Assembly (NCBI RefSeq): GCF_001278075.1 | Contig: NZ_CP011340.1 | Span: 4,030,001 to 4,094,000 of the forward strand | Origin: Streptomyces pristinaespiralis | GTDB taxonomy: Bacteria; Actinomycetota; Actinomycetes; Streptomycetales; Streptomycetaceae | DNA: 64,000 nucleotides | Reading direction: 5' to 3' | Part shown: positions 16,997-24,743 of the stretch, one piece after another | How positions within the stretch are numbered: position 1 is the first letter of the stretch | Layout: each line of letters begins with the position of its first letter | Translations under genes and position numbers: made by a program | Notes under the pieces: generated by a model | Databases searched by the model: none | What the model was told of the DNA's origin: nothing | What the model saw: the letters and a program-made list of their open reading frames with translations, nothing else

Positions 16997-17394
16997 CTGC
17001 ATACCTCTGTTTCTTCGTGGGAGGGACGTGCCGGGCCGCTGCCGCGCGTCATGACCGCGTGGGCGGTGACACGGCCGGCGCCGGTGGTGACGGAGAGGGA
17101 GATGTCGCCGCGCAGAACCGTCTCCGCGAAACGGGCGACCTCACCCCGGAAGATCAGGGTGTAAGGACCGCCGTCCGTGCCGAGGAGGTCGACGTCACGC
17201 CACCGGCCGGCCACCCGCGGCGGTGCGGCGAGGGCGCGCAGGGCGGCCTGGCGCAGTGCCCACCGGACGGCGGAGCCGCCACCGGCGGGCAGTTCCAGCG
17301 CCTTGGCGCCGTGCCGGGCGATCAGCCTGTCGAGAGCGTCGGCGTCGACGCCGTAGCTGCCGATCCGAAGGACGCTCGGCCCGTGCTCAGGCAT
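16993..17394 (-). CDS. AcpS-like protein lacking the catalytic residues (pseudo-phosphopantetheinyl transferase)
   Basis: This 133-residue protein follows the outline of holo-ACP synthase: an IG-x-x start (LRIGSYGVDADALDRLIARHG), the helix RWALRQAALRAL, a following DVDLLGTDGGPYTLIF strand pair and a C-terminal SLSVTTGAGRVTAHAVM. In true AcpS the first motif is IG-x-D with the metal-binding Asp; here that position is Tyr14. The second motif reads W-A-x-K-E-A with the catalytic Glu; here it is W45-A-L-R-Q49-A. Both metal ligands are therefore replaced. It overlaps the ACP gene upstream, so it may bind that ACP as a chaperone or dehydration/condensation partner rather than modify it. The homology is by eye and needs a profile search. 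Confidence 0.6.
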   Translation of the reverse strand: MPEHGPSVLRIGSYGVDADALDRLIARHGAKALELPAGGGSAVRWALRQAALRALAAPPRVAGRWRDVDLLGTDGGPYTLIFRGEVARFAETVLRGDISLSVTTGAGRVTAHAVMTRGSGPARPSHEETEVCR

Positions 17395-17797
17395 GGGCGG
17401 CCCGCCCCTCGGCGAGCAGGTCCTCGACCATGGAGATCAGGTTCTGGACGGTCATCCGGTCGAGCATCCGGTCGAGGGTGAGCCGGCCTTCCCATTCCGC
17501 GGGGTCGAGCTGCGGCATGACGGTGCGCAGTTGTGCCAGCCCGCGGCGGCTGATGATTCCTCCGGCGTCGCAGAATTCCGCGTCGGCCACATCGCCCTGG
17601 AGATAACGTCCGCAGCGTTCCACCGAGAGAACGACCGGCGCACTGCATTCGATGCGGAAGAAGATGTCCAGCAGGTCGAGCGATTCCAGTCCGAGATCGG
17701 CGCTGAGAACGAGATCGGTGCGGTATACGGCGGCGTCGATTCCGAGCGTGTCGATGACGATGGAACGGACCAGTTCCTTCACATCGTAGTGAGACAT
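17387..17797 (-). CDS. Acyl carrier protein (long form)
   Basis: This 136-residue protein starts with an ACP helix I (YDVKELVRSIVIDTLGID). The phosphopantetheine attachment segment is DLGLES39LDLLDIFFRIE, with Glu instead of the usual Asp before the Ser. The C-terminal part is longer than in a standard 80-residue ACP: an insert of about 50 residues precedes a last helix (TVQNLISMVEDLLAEG). Start: the second of two nearby ATGs (17797) has AGGAG at eight bases; the first has it too close. It overlaps the degenerate AcpS-like gene. It probably carries a starter or tailoring substrate separate from the four ACPs of the large synthase. Confidence 0.82.
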   Translation of the reverse strand: MSHYDVKELVRSIVIDTLGIDAAVYRTDLVLSADLGLESLDLLDIFFRIECSAPVVLSVERCGRYLQGDVADAEFCDAGGIISRRGLAQLRTVMPQLDPAEWEGRLTLDRMLDRMTVQNLISMVEDLLAEGRAAHA

Positions 17798-17802
17798 GTG
17801 CA

Positions 17803-18504
17803 TCACTCCTGTCCGGCCTGCCCGGCCTCGAAGACCCCTTCTTCGCGGCCTCTTCTCACCAGAGCCGCCGGACGGCGCGGACCGGACACGTCCGCGGGCT
17901 CCGGCGCGGCCGGGCAGCTGACGCAGCCGGCCGCCGCGGGCACGCGTTCGCCCGCCTCGACGGCGGCGAGCACCCGGCGGAGCCTTCGCAGGCAGCGCGT
18001 CCGTATGGGGCCGACGGAACCGACGGACATGGACAGGGCGGCGGAGATCTCCTCGTAGGAGGCGGGCGGGTCGTCCAGGGCGAGGAGCAGCACACCGCGG
18101 CACTGCTCGGAGAGGGTGCCGATGGCCCGCAGCACCTCTTCCCCGCTCTGGGCCCGTAAGGTGATCTGCTCCGGGCTTTCGCCGTGCCCGGAAAGGCCGT
18201 CGAGAGTTTCGCTGTCGCCGACCATGACAAGGCGCTTTCCCCGCGTGACGACTTTGAGGGATTCACGCCGGGCGACGGTGGCGAGCCAGTCGCCGACACG
18301 GTCCGGATCGCGAATCCGGTCCACGTTCTGCACGAGCCGGAACCAGGTGAGCTGTCGCACGTCCTCGGCGTCCACGTCGTTCATCCGGTGGCTGCGCACG
18401 ACGGAGGACACGAGCCTGCCGTACCGCTCCACCATCTCGTCCCAGGACTCCTGTTCGCCGCGTGCGCATCCGGCCAGAAGTTCCGCATTCCCTTTACGGG
18501 TCAT
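17803..18504 (-). CDS. RNA polymerase sigma factor, ECF/sigma-70 type
   Basis: A 233-residue protein with region 2 (SWDEMVERYGRLVSSVVRSH through VRQLTWFRLVQNVDRIRDPD) and a region 4 (LRAIGTLSEQCRGVLLLALD, ASYEEISAALSMSVGSVG, RTRCLRRLRRVL). A C-terminal tail of about 40 residues contains CVSCPAAPEP and a basic stretch, with no further domain that I recognise. The ATG at 18504 follows GAGGG. No anti-sigma factor is adjacent. It is the first gene of the carboxylase/ACP operon, so it may direct transcription of this locus. The 150 bases upstream (18505-18655) are the natural place for its promoter; I cannot identify -35/-10 boxes with confidence. Confidence 0.85.
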   Translation of the reverse strand: MTRKGNAELLAGCARGEQESWDEMVERYGRLVSSVVRSHRMNDVDAEDVRQLTWFRLVQNVDRIRDPDRVGDWLATVARRESLKVVTRGKRLVMVGDSETLDGLSGHGESPEQITLRAQSGEEVLRAIGTLSEQCRGVLLLALDDPPASYEEISAALSMSVGSVGPIRTRCLRRLRRVLAAVEAGERVPAAAGCVSCPAAPEPADVSGPRRPAALVRRGREEGVFEAGQAGQE

Positions 18505-18655
18505 TGGAATTCCCTCGTAGCAAAACAACAGTGCCGTCGGCGGGGGGTACCTCTCATGCAAGCCGTCGCCGGCACGGACGGGCAAGCACATCGGCTGGCA
18601 GCTAGCGGACCGGCCACAGGTGGACACCGGGGCGGCCCGGGCCGGCCGGGCGGCG

Positions 18656-19462
18656 TCACGGGCCCGCCTCGCGGGGCAGGAGCTCCGCCATGGCCGAGCG
18701 GAGCCGGACCGGCAGCGGCCCCGTGTCCTCGTCCCCGGCCCGGATGGCCACGCCGAGGGCGAACCGGTCCCACACCTGCAACACCTGCACCTGCCACAGT
18801 TCACGCTCCTGTTCGGGGATCTCGTCGTCCACGACGGCCAGGCCCCCGTCGCGCAGCCGGTGCACCGAGAAGGCGTCGAACCCGCGGCACATGCCCATGC
18901 CGGTGGCCTTGGTGTACGCCTCCTTCGCCACCCAGGAGTCGGCGAAGGCGTGGCCCCGCTGGTCCTCCCGGTTGCGCCGGAGCACCTCGGTCTCCAGCGG
19001 GGTGAAGACCTTCGGCGCGAACTGCATCGCCTCCGTGCGGGCGGGGGTGACCTCTGCGTCCACGCCGGCGGTCCGGCCGCGGACCACGATGGCCGCGATC
19101 AGCCCGTTGGTGTGGGTGATGTTGAAGTCCAGCCCCCAGGCCGCGCCCTCGACCTCCGGGCGGCCGTACTTGCCGGTGCGGAACCGCCATGAGCCGGGCG
19201 GGACGTCCGCGTAGCGCGACAGGACCTGGCGGGAGAGCAGCCTGGCGCCGAGGAAGCGGCGCCGGGCGGCGGGGAACAGCAGCCGGTCGTGCCGGGCCCG
19301 TTCGTCGTCGGTGAGCAGCGCGGCGCCACCGGTGGCCTCGGCGAACCGCTCGACGTCCTCCTCGGCGAGCAGCCAGACCTCGGCACTGTCGGCGAGCGGG
19401 TCGTCGAGCGGGGCCCCCGGCGGGTCGGCGTGCGGGTCGGCGAGCCGTGCCCCGATGTCCAT
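18656..19462 (-). CDS. 4'-Phosphopantetheinyl transferase, Sfp type
   Basis: A 268-residue Sfp-type transferase. ERARHDRLLFPAARRRFLGARLL and SWRFRTGKYGRPEV lie in the first half. The magnesium-binding GVDAEV is in the middle and the signature FADSWVAKEAYTKATG (W-x-x-K-E-A) follows. It moves phosphopantetheine from CoA to carrier-protein serines. The ATG at 19462 has GGGAGG. It closes the operon of the fatty-acid-type synthase, so its targets are probably the four ACPs of the large synthase and the two free ACPs. The degenerate AcpS-like gene nearby cannot do this, which makes this gene the likely sole activator in the locus. Confidence 0.93.
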   Translation of the reverse strand: MDIGARLADPHADPPGAPLDDPLADSAEVWLLAEEDVERFAEATGGAALLTDDERARHDRLLFPAARRRFLGARLLSRQVLSRYADVPPGSWRFRTGKYGRPEVEGAAWGLDFNITHTNGLIAAIVVRGRTAGVDAEVTPARTEAMQFAPKVFTPLETEVLRRNREDQRGHAFADSWVAKEAYTKATGMGMCRGFDAFSVHRLRDGGLAVVDDEIPEQERELWQVQVLQVWDRFALGVAIRAGDEDTGPLPVRLRSAMAELLPREAGP

Positions 19463-19484
19463 GGGTGTTCCTCCCTTCGTGAGT

Positions 19485-21242
19485 TCACCTGTTGACGGGA
19501 AAGGCCCTGAAGGAGAAGAGCCGGCCGTCGCTGTGCGCGGACGCCAGCGCCGCGGCGACCTCGGCGATCTCCTGCGGCCCCGTGATCCGCCGGTTCGGGT
19601 GGAACCGCTTGAGCAGCCGTTCCAGACACACCAGCAGCACCGCCGGGGAACGCAGCGCCGCATCCACGCAACGCCCGCCGTTGAGGTGGAGGTGGACGAC
19701 GGCGGCCGCGGCGGACACGGTGGTGTACTGCTTCGCCAGGTCGTACAGCTCCGCCGACGAGGCGGCGTCCTTGCCCTGGTCGGAGAGGAGTTTGCGGTGC
19801 TCCTCCGCGATCCGGTCCAGCTCGCCGGCGATCGCCCCGGCGGCGTCGGCCGCGGCGGCCAGCCGTGCCGCGTCGCCGCCGGTGGCCCGCCCGGCCGAGC
19901 GGCGCAGCTCGTCGACGGCGGCGCGCAGGGCGAGCACCGGGTCGTCGACGCCACGGCTGAACAGCTGCTGCTCCGCGGGACGGTACGGCTCCATGGGGTG
20001 GGCCGGGTCGAAGAGCGGACGGGTCCTCGCCACCGCGCCGGCCACGGCCCCGGGGTCCTGGGCGGTGGCGTTGGCGAGCAGCTTCTCCAGCTGGAGGGCG
20101 ATGTTCTTGAGGTTCACGACGGTGTTGCCGTCGGCGAAGTTGGAGATGGCGAAGTCCCGCAGCACCTTCTGGAAGATCCCGTGCCGGGGGTGGGAGCGCA
20201 GGTAGTAACGGGCGCCCAGCACGGTGCTGAGCCGCCCGAGCGTCTCCTCCAGGAAGGTGGGGACGAAGTACTTCACCACCGACGACCAGATGCTCGCCTG
20301 GTCCGGGCTCAGCTGGAGGCTGCGCACCGCCCCGGTGGTCAGCGCGTCGGTGACCAGCAGATCCGCGAAGCTCTCCACGAGCTGGCGCTGCGAGTAGGGG
20401 ACCTCGAAGACCGGTCCGCCGAAGATGGTGCGCCGGACGGCGAAGTCGAGTGTGGTGCGCAGCGCCGTGTCCACACAGCTCATCGCGATGCTGGCGATGG
20501 CCACCCGGGCCAGCTGACTGCTCTTGAGAGCCGTCTCGAGACCCTGCCCCGCCCGACCGAGCAGCGCCGAGTCCGGCACGAAGCAGTTCCGCAGCCGCAC
20601 CCCGCTCATGTCCAGACCGCGCAGACCGTGCAGCGGCTCGTCCGGCAGGTGCTCGAGCCCGCCGTCCGGTACGGCGGCCTTCTCCACGGCGAAGACGGAG
20701 TATCCGCCCGGGCCGCCCCGCTCCGAGGTACGGGCGAACACCATGACGACGTCGGCGACGGTGGCGTTGCCGATCGTCCACTTCTCGCCGTCGAGCAGCC
20801 AGCCGCCCTCGGTCCTGCGGGCGGTGGTGTCGTTGGCGAGGATGTCGCTGCCGTGCCGGCGTTCCGACAGACCCCACGCCAGCTTCCCGCCGCCTCTGAT
20901 CACATCGGCGAAGTGCTGGCGCTGCTCGGGGGTGCCGGCGATCCACACCGGCATGTAGCTGAGGCTGGTGAGGACCATGGCCGTCGCGGACGTGGGGTCC
21001 CGCCGAGCGACCAGCCGGTACAGGTTGAAGCCGTCCTGGACGTCGACGGCCTTGCCGCCGTTCTCCGCGGGGACGATCCAGTCGTACAGCCCCCAGGCGG
21101 CGAGGTGGTCGACGAACTCGTGCGGGTACCGCTCCTGTTCGTCCAGGCGGAGGATCCGGGAGAACGGCATGGGCCCGTCCGGGTCGTCCGGGTCGCCCAG
21201 GTGCCGTTCGAGGTCGGCCATCAGGGCCGGCAGATCGGTCAT
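19485..21242 (-). CDS. Acyl-CoA dehydrogenase-family flavoprotein 1
   Basis: At 585 residues this is an acyl-CoA dehydrogenase homologue with an additional C-terminal helical region of about 180 residues, as in longer fatty acyl enzymes. Landmarks are AWGLSERRHGSDILAN with WLLDGEKWTIGNATVADVV for flavin and substrate, then FAVRRTIFGGPVFEVPYSQ. At the place where many family members have the catalytic Glu in Y-E-G-T, this protein reads A-D-G-N. The ATG overlaps the stop of the second homologue upstream (ATGA), so the two are coupled. In context it could put double bonds into the chain made by the synthase, or act on an ACP-bound acyl group. Whether the Asp supports dehydrogenation is open. Confidence 0.87.
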   Translation of the reverse strand: MTDLPALMADLERHLGDPDDPDGPMPFSRILRLDEQERYPHEFVDHLAAWGLYDWIVPAENGGKAVDVQDGFNLYRLVARRDPTSATAMVLTSLSYMPVWIAGTPEQRQHFADVIRGGGKLAWGLSERRHGSDILANDTTARRTEGGWLLDGEKWTIGNATVADVVMVFARTSERGGPGGYSVFAVEKAAVPDGGLEHLPDEPLHGLRGLDMSGVRLRNCFVPDSALLGRAGQGLETALKSSQLARVAIASIAMSCVDTALRTTLDFAVRRTIFGGPVFEVPYSQRQLVESFADLLVTDALTTGAVRSLQLSPDQASIWSSVVKYFVPTFLEETLGRLSTVLGARYYLRSHPRHGIFQKVLRDFAISNFADGNTVVNLKNIALQLEKLLANATAQDPGAVAGAVARTRPLFDPAHPMEPYRPAEQQLFSRGVDDPVLALRAAVDELRRSAGRATGGDAARLAAAADAAGAIAGELDRIAEEHRKLLSDQGKDAASSAELYDLAKQYTTVSAAAAVVHLHLNGGRCVDAALRSPAVLLVCLERLLKRFHPNRRITGPQEIAEVAAALASAHSDGRLFSFRAFPVNR

Positions 21243-23095
21243 CGCTCGTCGTCCTCCACGTCGTCCGGGCCGGCCCGGTGTGCGGTGCCGTCACTGAGCC
21301 GTACCGGCAGGGCCGTGAACAGCCGGTGTGCGGCGTCGAGTTCGGTGATCAGACGCCCGGCCGGGGCCGCGTCGGGGCCCGCCGAGCGCGGCTCGCGGCC
21401 GTCCACGAGCGTGGTCAGCAGACCGAGGACGGCGGTGAGCCACCCGGCGCCGCCGGGCGCCCTGTCGCCGTACAGTCCGGCGCCGTCGCGGTGGAACCAC
21501 CACGTCAGGGCGGCGGTCGCCGCCGCGTACAGCAGGCACGCCCGGTCGGCGAGGTCCAGCAGCTCCGGGGACGCCTTCAGCGAGCGGGCCCGGTCGCGCT
21601 GGGCGGACGCCGCCTCCCGTACGGCGCCGCCCAGCGTCCGGTGGACCTCCCTCACCAGGGCGGCGGCGCGGGCCTCGCCCCTGTGGCCGAGTTCGGCGGC
21701 GATCGCGTCCGCGTGCCCGGCGAAACCCAGCAGGATGTCGTCCTTCGGACGAACGCCCAGGTCGAGCGCGGCCGGCTCGACGCCGGGCAGGGCGTCCGCG
21801 TCACCGAAGGCGAACACGGTGGTCAGCCGGCGCTCGCGGTCCGCCGCCGCCCCGTCCTCCTGGGCGGCCCCGCCCGGTTCCCCGCCGCAGACGGCCGAGT
21901 AGGCGGGCAGGTGCATGGCGATCGCCCGCAGGTTGCCGAGCACGCTGGTGTCGATGACGGCGACCATGGCGTTGTCACGGACCGCCTTGTCCAGCACCGC
22001 GCCGCGCCCCTCACGCAGCACGCCGCGGGCCCCGGTCAGGGCACGGGAGCGGGTGGCGCAGGCGGCGGTGAGCCGGGTGGCCACGTGCTTGACGACCGAG
22101 GAGCAGAGCCCGAACGACTCCGGCGCGACATGGACGAGCCGCGCGGCGGCGAGAACCGTCACGTCCGTGGCGATCAGCTCGGCTGCGGCCAGGGCCAGTT
22201 CACGCGAGCCGTAGGGCGTGTCCGCGACGCGCTCGCCCCCCGTCCGGTGCTCACGGGTGAAGCGCAGCGCCGTACGCAGCGCCGTGTCGGCGGTGGCCAG
22301 GCAGCCCGCGGTGCTCATCAGCCGGACGATCTGCTGGGCCCGCAGCGCTCCCGCCAGCCCGCTGCCGGTCTCCCCGACGACGGCGCCGGGCGGGACGGCC
22401 AGGCCGTCGAACTCCAGGTCGGCGAAGTCGATCCCGCGCATCCCGGTGGTCCGCCGCGCCGGCAGCCGCCGTACACGGTCGTCCGCCAGCTCCTCCGGTC
22501 CCAGCAGCAGCGCGGTGAACGCGGCCGGACCGCGCTGTGCGGTCCGGGCCACGACGACCGCCGCGTCCGCCGAGGCGCCCCGGCCGACCAGCCATTTGAC
22601 GCCGGTGAGCCCGCCGTCCTCGTCCAGCCGGCAGCTGTTGGCGAGGACGTCGCTGCCCGCCTGTTCCTCGGACAGTCCGAAGGCGACGGTGCGGCCGTCC
22701 CGCAGCCATCCGGCGACCCTACGGTGCTGTTCCGCCGTGCCGGCGGCGAGGACGGTCATCACGGCCGAGATGCTGAACATCGTGGCGGGCATGACGTTCA
22801 CGTCGCGGCGGGCGCAGACGCGCACCAGGACATGGGTGTCCTCGAAGGAGCGCAGCGTGCCGCCCAGGGACTCGGGGAGGTGGCAGAGGTGGAAGCCCTC
22901 GGCGCGCAGCCGCGCCTCCGCCGCCGCCGGGTACGTCTCCGCGGCGTCCCGGGCCGCGCCGGCCGCGAAGCCGTACGGGTTGTCCGGTTGCCAGGGGTCC
23001 CCCAGAGCGGCGTCCAGCGCCTCGGCGCGGGCGAACGGCGCGGCGGCCGGTACGGGCGCCGGGGGCGGCGCGGTCGCCGAGCGTGCCGCTGTCAC
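21239..23095 (-). CDS. Acyl-CoA dehydrogenase-family flavoprotein 2
   Basis: The 618-residue protein is built like its neighbour. It contains [53 protein letters not shown] and [19 protein letters not shown]. The position normally holding the catalytic Glu before Gly-Thr reads I-D-T-S. The C-terminal third is helical with no further domain I recognise. The GTG start at 23095 overlaps the stop of the PfaD-like gene (GTGA). The paired arrangement and the similar departure at the catalytic position suggest a heterodimer or two successive steps on the same acyl substrate; both points are inference. Confidence 0.85.
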   Translation of the reverse strand: MTAARSATAPPPAPVPAAAPFARAEALDAALGDPWQPDNPYGFAAGAARDAAETYPAAAEARLRAEGFHLCHLPESLGGTLRSFEDTHVLVRVCARRDVNVMPATMFSISAVMTVLAAGTAEQHRRVAGWLRDGRTVAFGLSEEQAGSDVLANSCRLDEDGGLTGVKWLVGRGASADAAVVVARTAQRGPAAFTALLLGPEELADDRVRRLPARRTTGMRGIDFADLEFDGLAVPPGAVVGETGSGLAGALRAQQIVRLMSTAGCLATADTALRTALRFTREHRTGGERVADTPYGSRELALAAAELIATDVTVLAAARLVHVAPESFGLCSSVVKHVATRLTAACATRSRALTGARGVLREGRGAVLDKAVRDNAMVAVIDTSVLGNLRAIAMHLPAYSAVCGGEPGGAAQEDGAAADRERRLTTVFAFGDADALPGVEPAALDLGVRPKDDILLGFAGHADAIAAELGHRGEARAAALVREVHRTLGGAVREAASAQRDRARSLKASPELLDLADRACLLYAAATAALTWWFHRDGAGLYGDRAPGGAGWLTAVLGLLTTLVDGREPRSAGPDAAPAGRLITELDAAHRLFTALPVRLSDGTAHRAGPDDVEDDER

Positions 23096-24714
23096 CGCCC
23101 CACCCCCACCGCGGGATCGCACGAGGTGGCGTCCTCCGGCGACGGGCGGGTCGCGAAGCCCGCGGGGAAGGCGACGCCCGCGGCCCGCAGGACGGCCAGC
23201 CGCTGGTGGAACGCCGCCCCCGCCATGATCTGCCGCGCCACGTCGGCCACCCGGCGGTGCTCCGGCGCCGCCAGATAGGTGCCGCGCACCCAGGCGTTGA
23301 AGCTGCCCATCGCCGGCCCGCACCAGATCTGGAAGTCGACCGCGCGGTCGGCCTCCCCCGTCTTCGCCCAGCGCGAGGCCATGCCGAGGTACCAGCGGAA
23401 GATCAGTGCCGCGCGTCGCTTGGGGTTCCCTTCGGCGCGGGCGAGCTGACCGGGGTCACGGCGGCGGAAGTACTCGGCGGTCTCCTCCCACACGTCGTCC
23501 AGCGGCCGCCGGAAGATCTGCTCCTCGACCCGGGTGCGCACATCCGCGGGTATCGCATCGATGCCGTCGTACGTTCGGTACAGCTCGTACAGCTGCTTGG
23601 CCCGCATCGGGAAGAACGTGCCGCGCCGGAGCACCTGGAGCTCGACGCCCATCTCGAACATGTCGGCGGCGGGCGCCATGTCGCAGTCGGCGATGCCCGC
23701 CTGGCTGAGCATCTCCTTGACGCGGGCGGACGTCCCGGCCTCCAGACAGGACTGGTTGACCGAGCCGGTGACGATGTAGTCGGCTCCCATAGCGAAGGCG
23801 GCGGCCGCCGCCTCGGGGGTGCCGATTCCGCCGGCCGCCCCGATCCGGATGCGCGCGGGGCAGCCGGTCTCCTGCGCGACGGCGTCGCGCTGCCGCATGA
23901 TCACGGGCAGCAGGGCGGGCAGCGGCCGGCGGTCGGTGTGGCCGCCGGAGTCGGCCTCGACGGTGATGTCGTCGGCGAGCGGGATCAGCGCCGCGAGCCC
24001 GGCCTGCTCCTCGGTGACGAGGCCCTCCTCGACGAGCGCCCGCACCATCGCCTCCGGCGCGGGCCTCAAAAAGAGGTCCGCGATCTCCGGCCGGGACACC
24101 TTGGCGATGATCTTGTTGGCGGCGACGACACCGTGCGGCCCGCCCGCGGTGAGTCCGGCCACCCGGTAGCGGACCAGGTGGGGGGTGAGTTTGAGGAAGG
24201 CGGACGCCTCGACCCGGCGGACCCCGTACTTGAGGAAGAGGTCGACCGAAGTGCGCTCGAGCCGTTCCTCGCTGGGGCTGTGGATCAGGTTGCAGGCGTA
24301 GGCGAGCCCGGGGATCTCGTCGCGGAAACGCACCAGTGCCTTCTCGACCGCCTCCGGCAGCAGGCCGGCCGCCCCGTAGGAGCCGAGGAAACCGGCCCGC
24401 GCCATGGCGATGACCATGTCGGCGGACGCGATGCCGTTGGCCATGGCGCCGCTCATGTAGGCCTGACGCACGCCGTGGTCGGCGAGGAAGGCGGCGCTGC
24501 CGAGCCGTTCGGGTCCGAGCGGCGGGGCGGCGGCGACGATCTCGTGGTCGCCGCCGGCGGTCACCGTGCCGCCGCTCGCGGCCCCCAGGCCGTACGGCCC
24601 GCGCAGGATGTAGACGGGCTCGTCGAGCCGCGTCAGGGCCTGGTGGATCCCGGTGTCGCCGACCGCGGGCTGCCCGGGGCCGCTCCACCGCGGCCGGTAC
24701 AAGTCGGTGGTCAT
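23092..24714 (-). CDS. pfaD: PfaD-type trans-acting enoyl reductase of a polyunsaturated fatty acid synthase
   Basis: At 540 residues this matches the FMN-dependent enoyl reductases of PUFA synthases, related to 2-nitropropane dioxygenase. It has an early segment with LDEPVYILRGPYGLGAASGG, the barrel stretch ITVEADSGGHTDRRPL, the FMN phosphate loop RIRIGAAGGIGTPEAAAAAF and GADYIVTGSVNQSCLEAGTS. The C-terminal half then has MFEMGVELQVLRRGTFFPMRAKQLYELY, which is typical of PfaD. It reduces the enoyl groups left by the dehydratases, and so sets which double bonds survive. It lies 29 bases downstream of the KS-CLF-AT-DH-DH gene, the usual PfaC-PfaD companion arrangement. Confidence 0.9.
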   Translation of the reverse strand: MTTDLYRPRWSGPGQPAVGDTGIHQALTRLDEPVYILRGPYGLGAASGGTVTAGGDHEIVAAAPPLGPERLGSAAFLADHGVRQAYMSGAMANGIASADMVIAMARAGFLGSYGAAGLLPEAVEKALVRFRDEIPGLAYACNLIHSPSEERLERTSVDLFLKYGVRRVEASAFLKLTPHLVRYRVAGLTAGGPHGVVAANKIIAKVSRPEIADLFLRPAPEAMVRALVEEGLVTEEQAGLAALIPLADDITVEADSGGHTDRRPLPALLPVIMRQRDAVAQETGCPARIRIGAAGGIGTPEAAAAAFAMGADYIVTGSVNQSCLEAGTSARVKEMLSQAGIADCDMAPAADMFEMGVELQVLRRGTFFPMRAKQLYELYRTYDGIDAIPADVRTRVEEQIFRRPLDDVWEETAEYFRRRDPGQLARAEGNPKRRAALIFRWYLGMASRWAKTGEADRAVDFQIWCGPAMGSFNAWVRGTYLAAPEHRRVADVARQIMAGAAFHQRLAVLRAAGVAFPAGFATRPSPEDATSCDPAVGVGR

Positions 24715-24743
24715 GCTGAGTCTCCTGTAGGTCGCACGCCGGA

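Noticed and set aside
13085..17164. Long open frame on the plus strand across the carboxylase and dehydrogenase region
   Set aside because: Same antisense artefact; the minus strand holds well-defined AccB, AccDA, DUF4188 and aldehyde dehydrogenase genes with ribosome binding sites.
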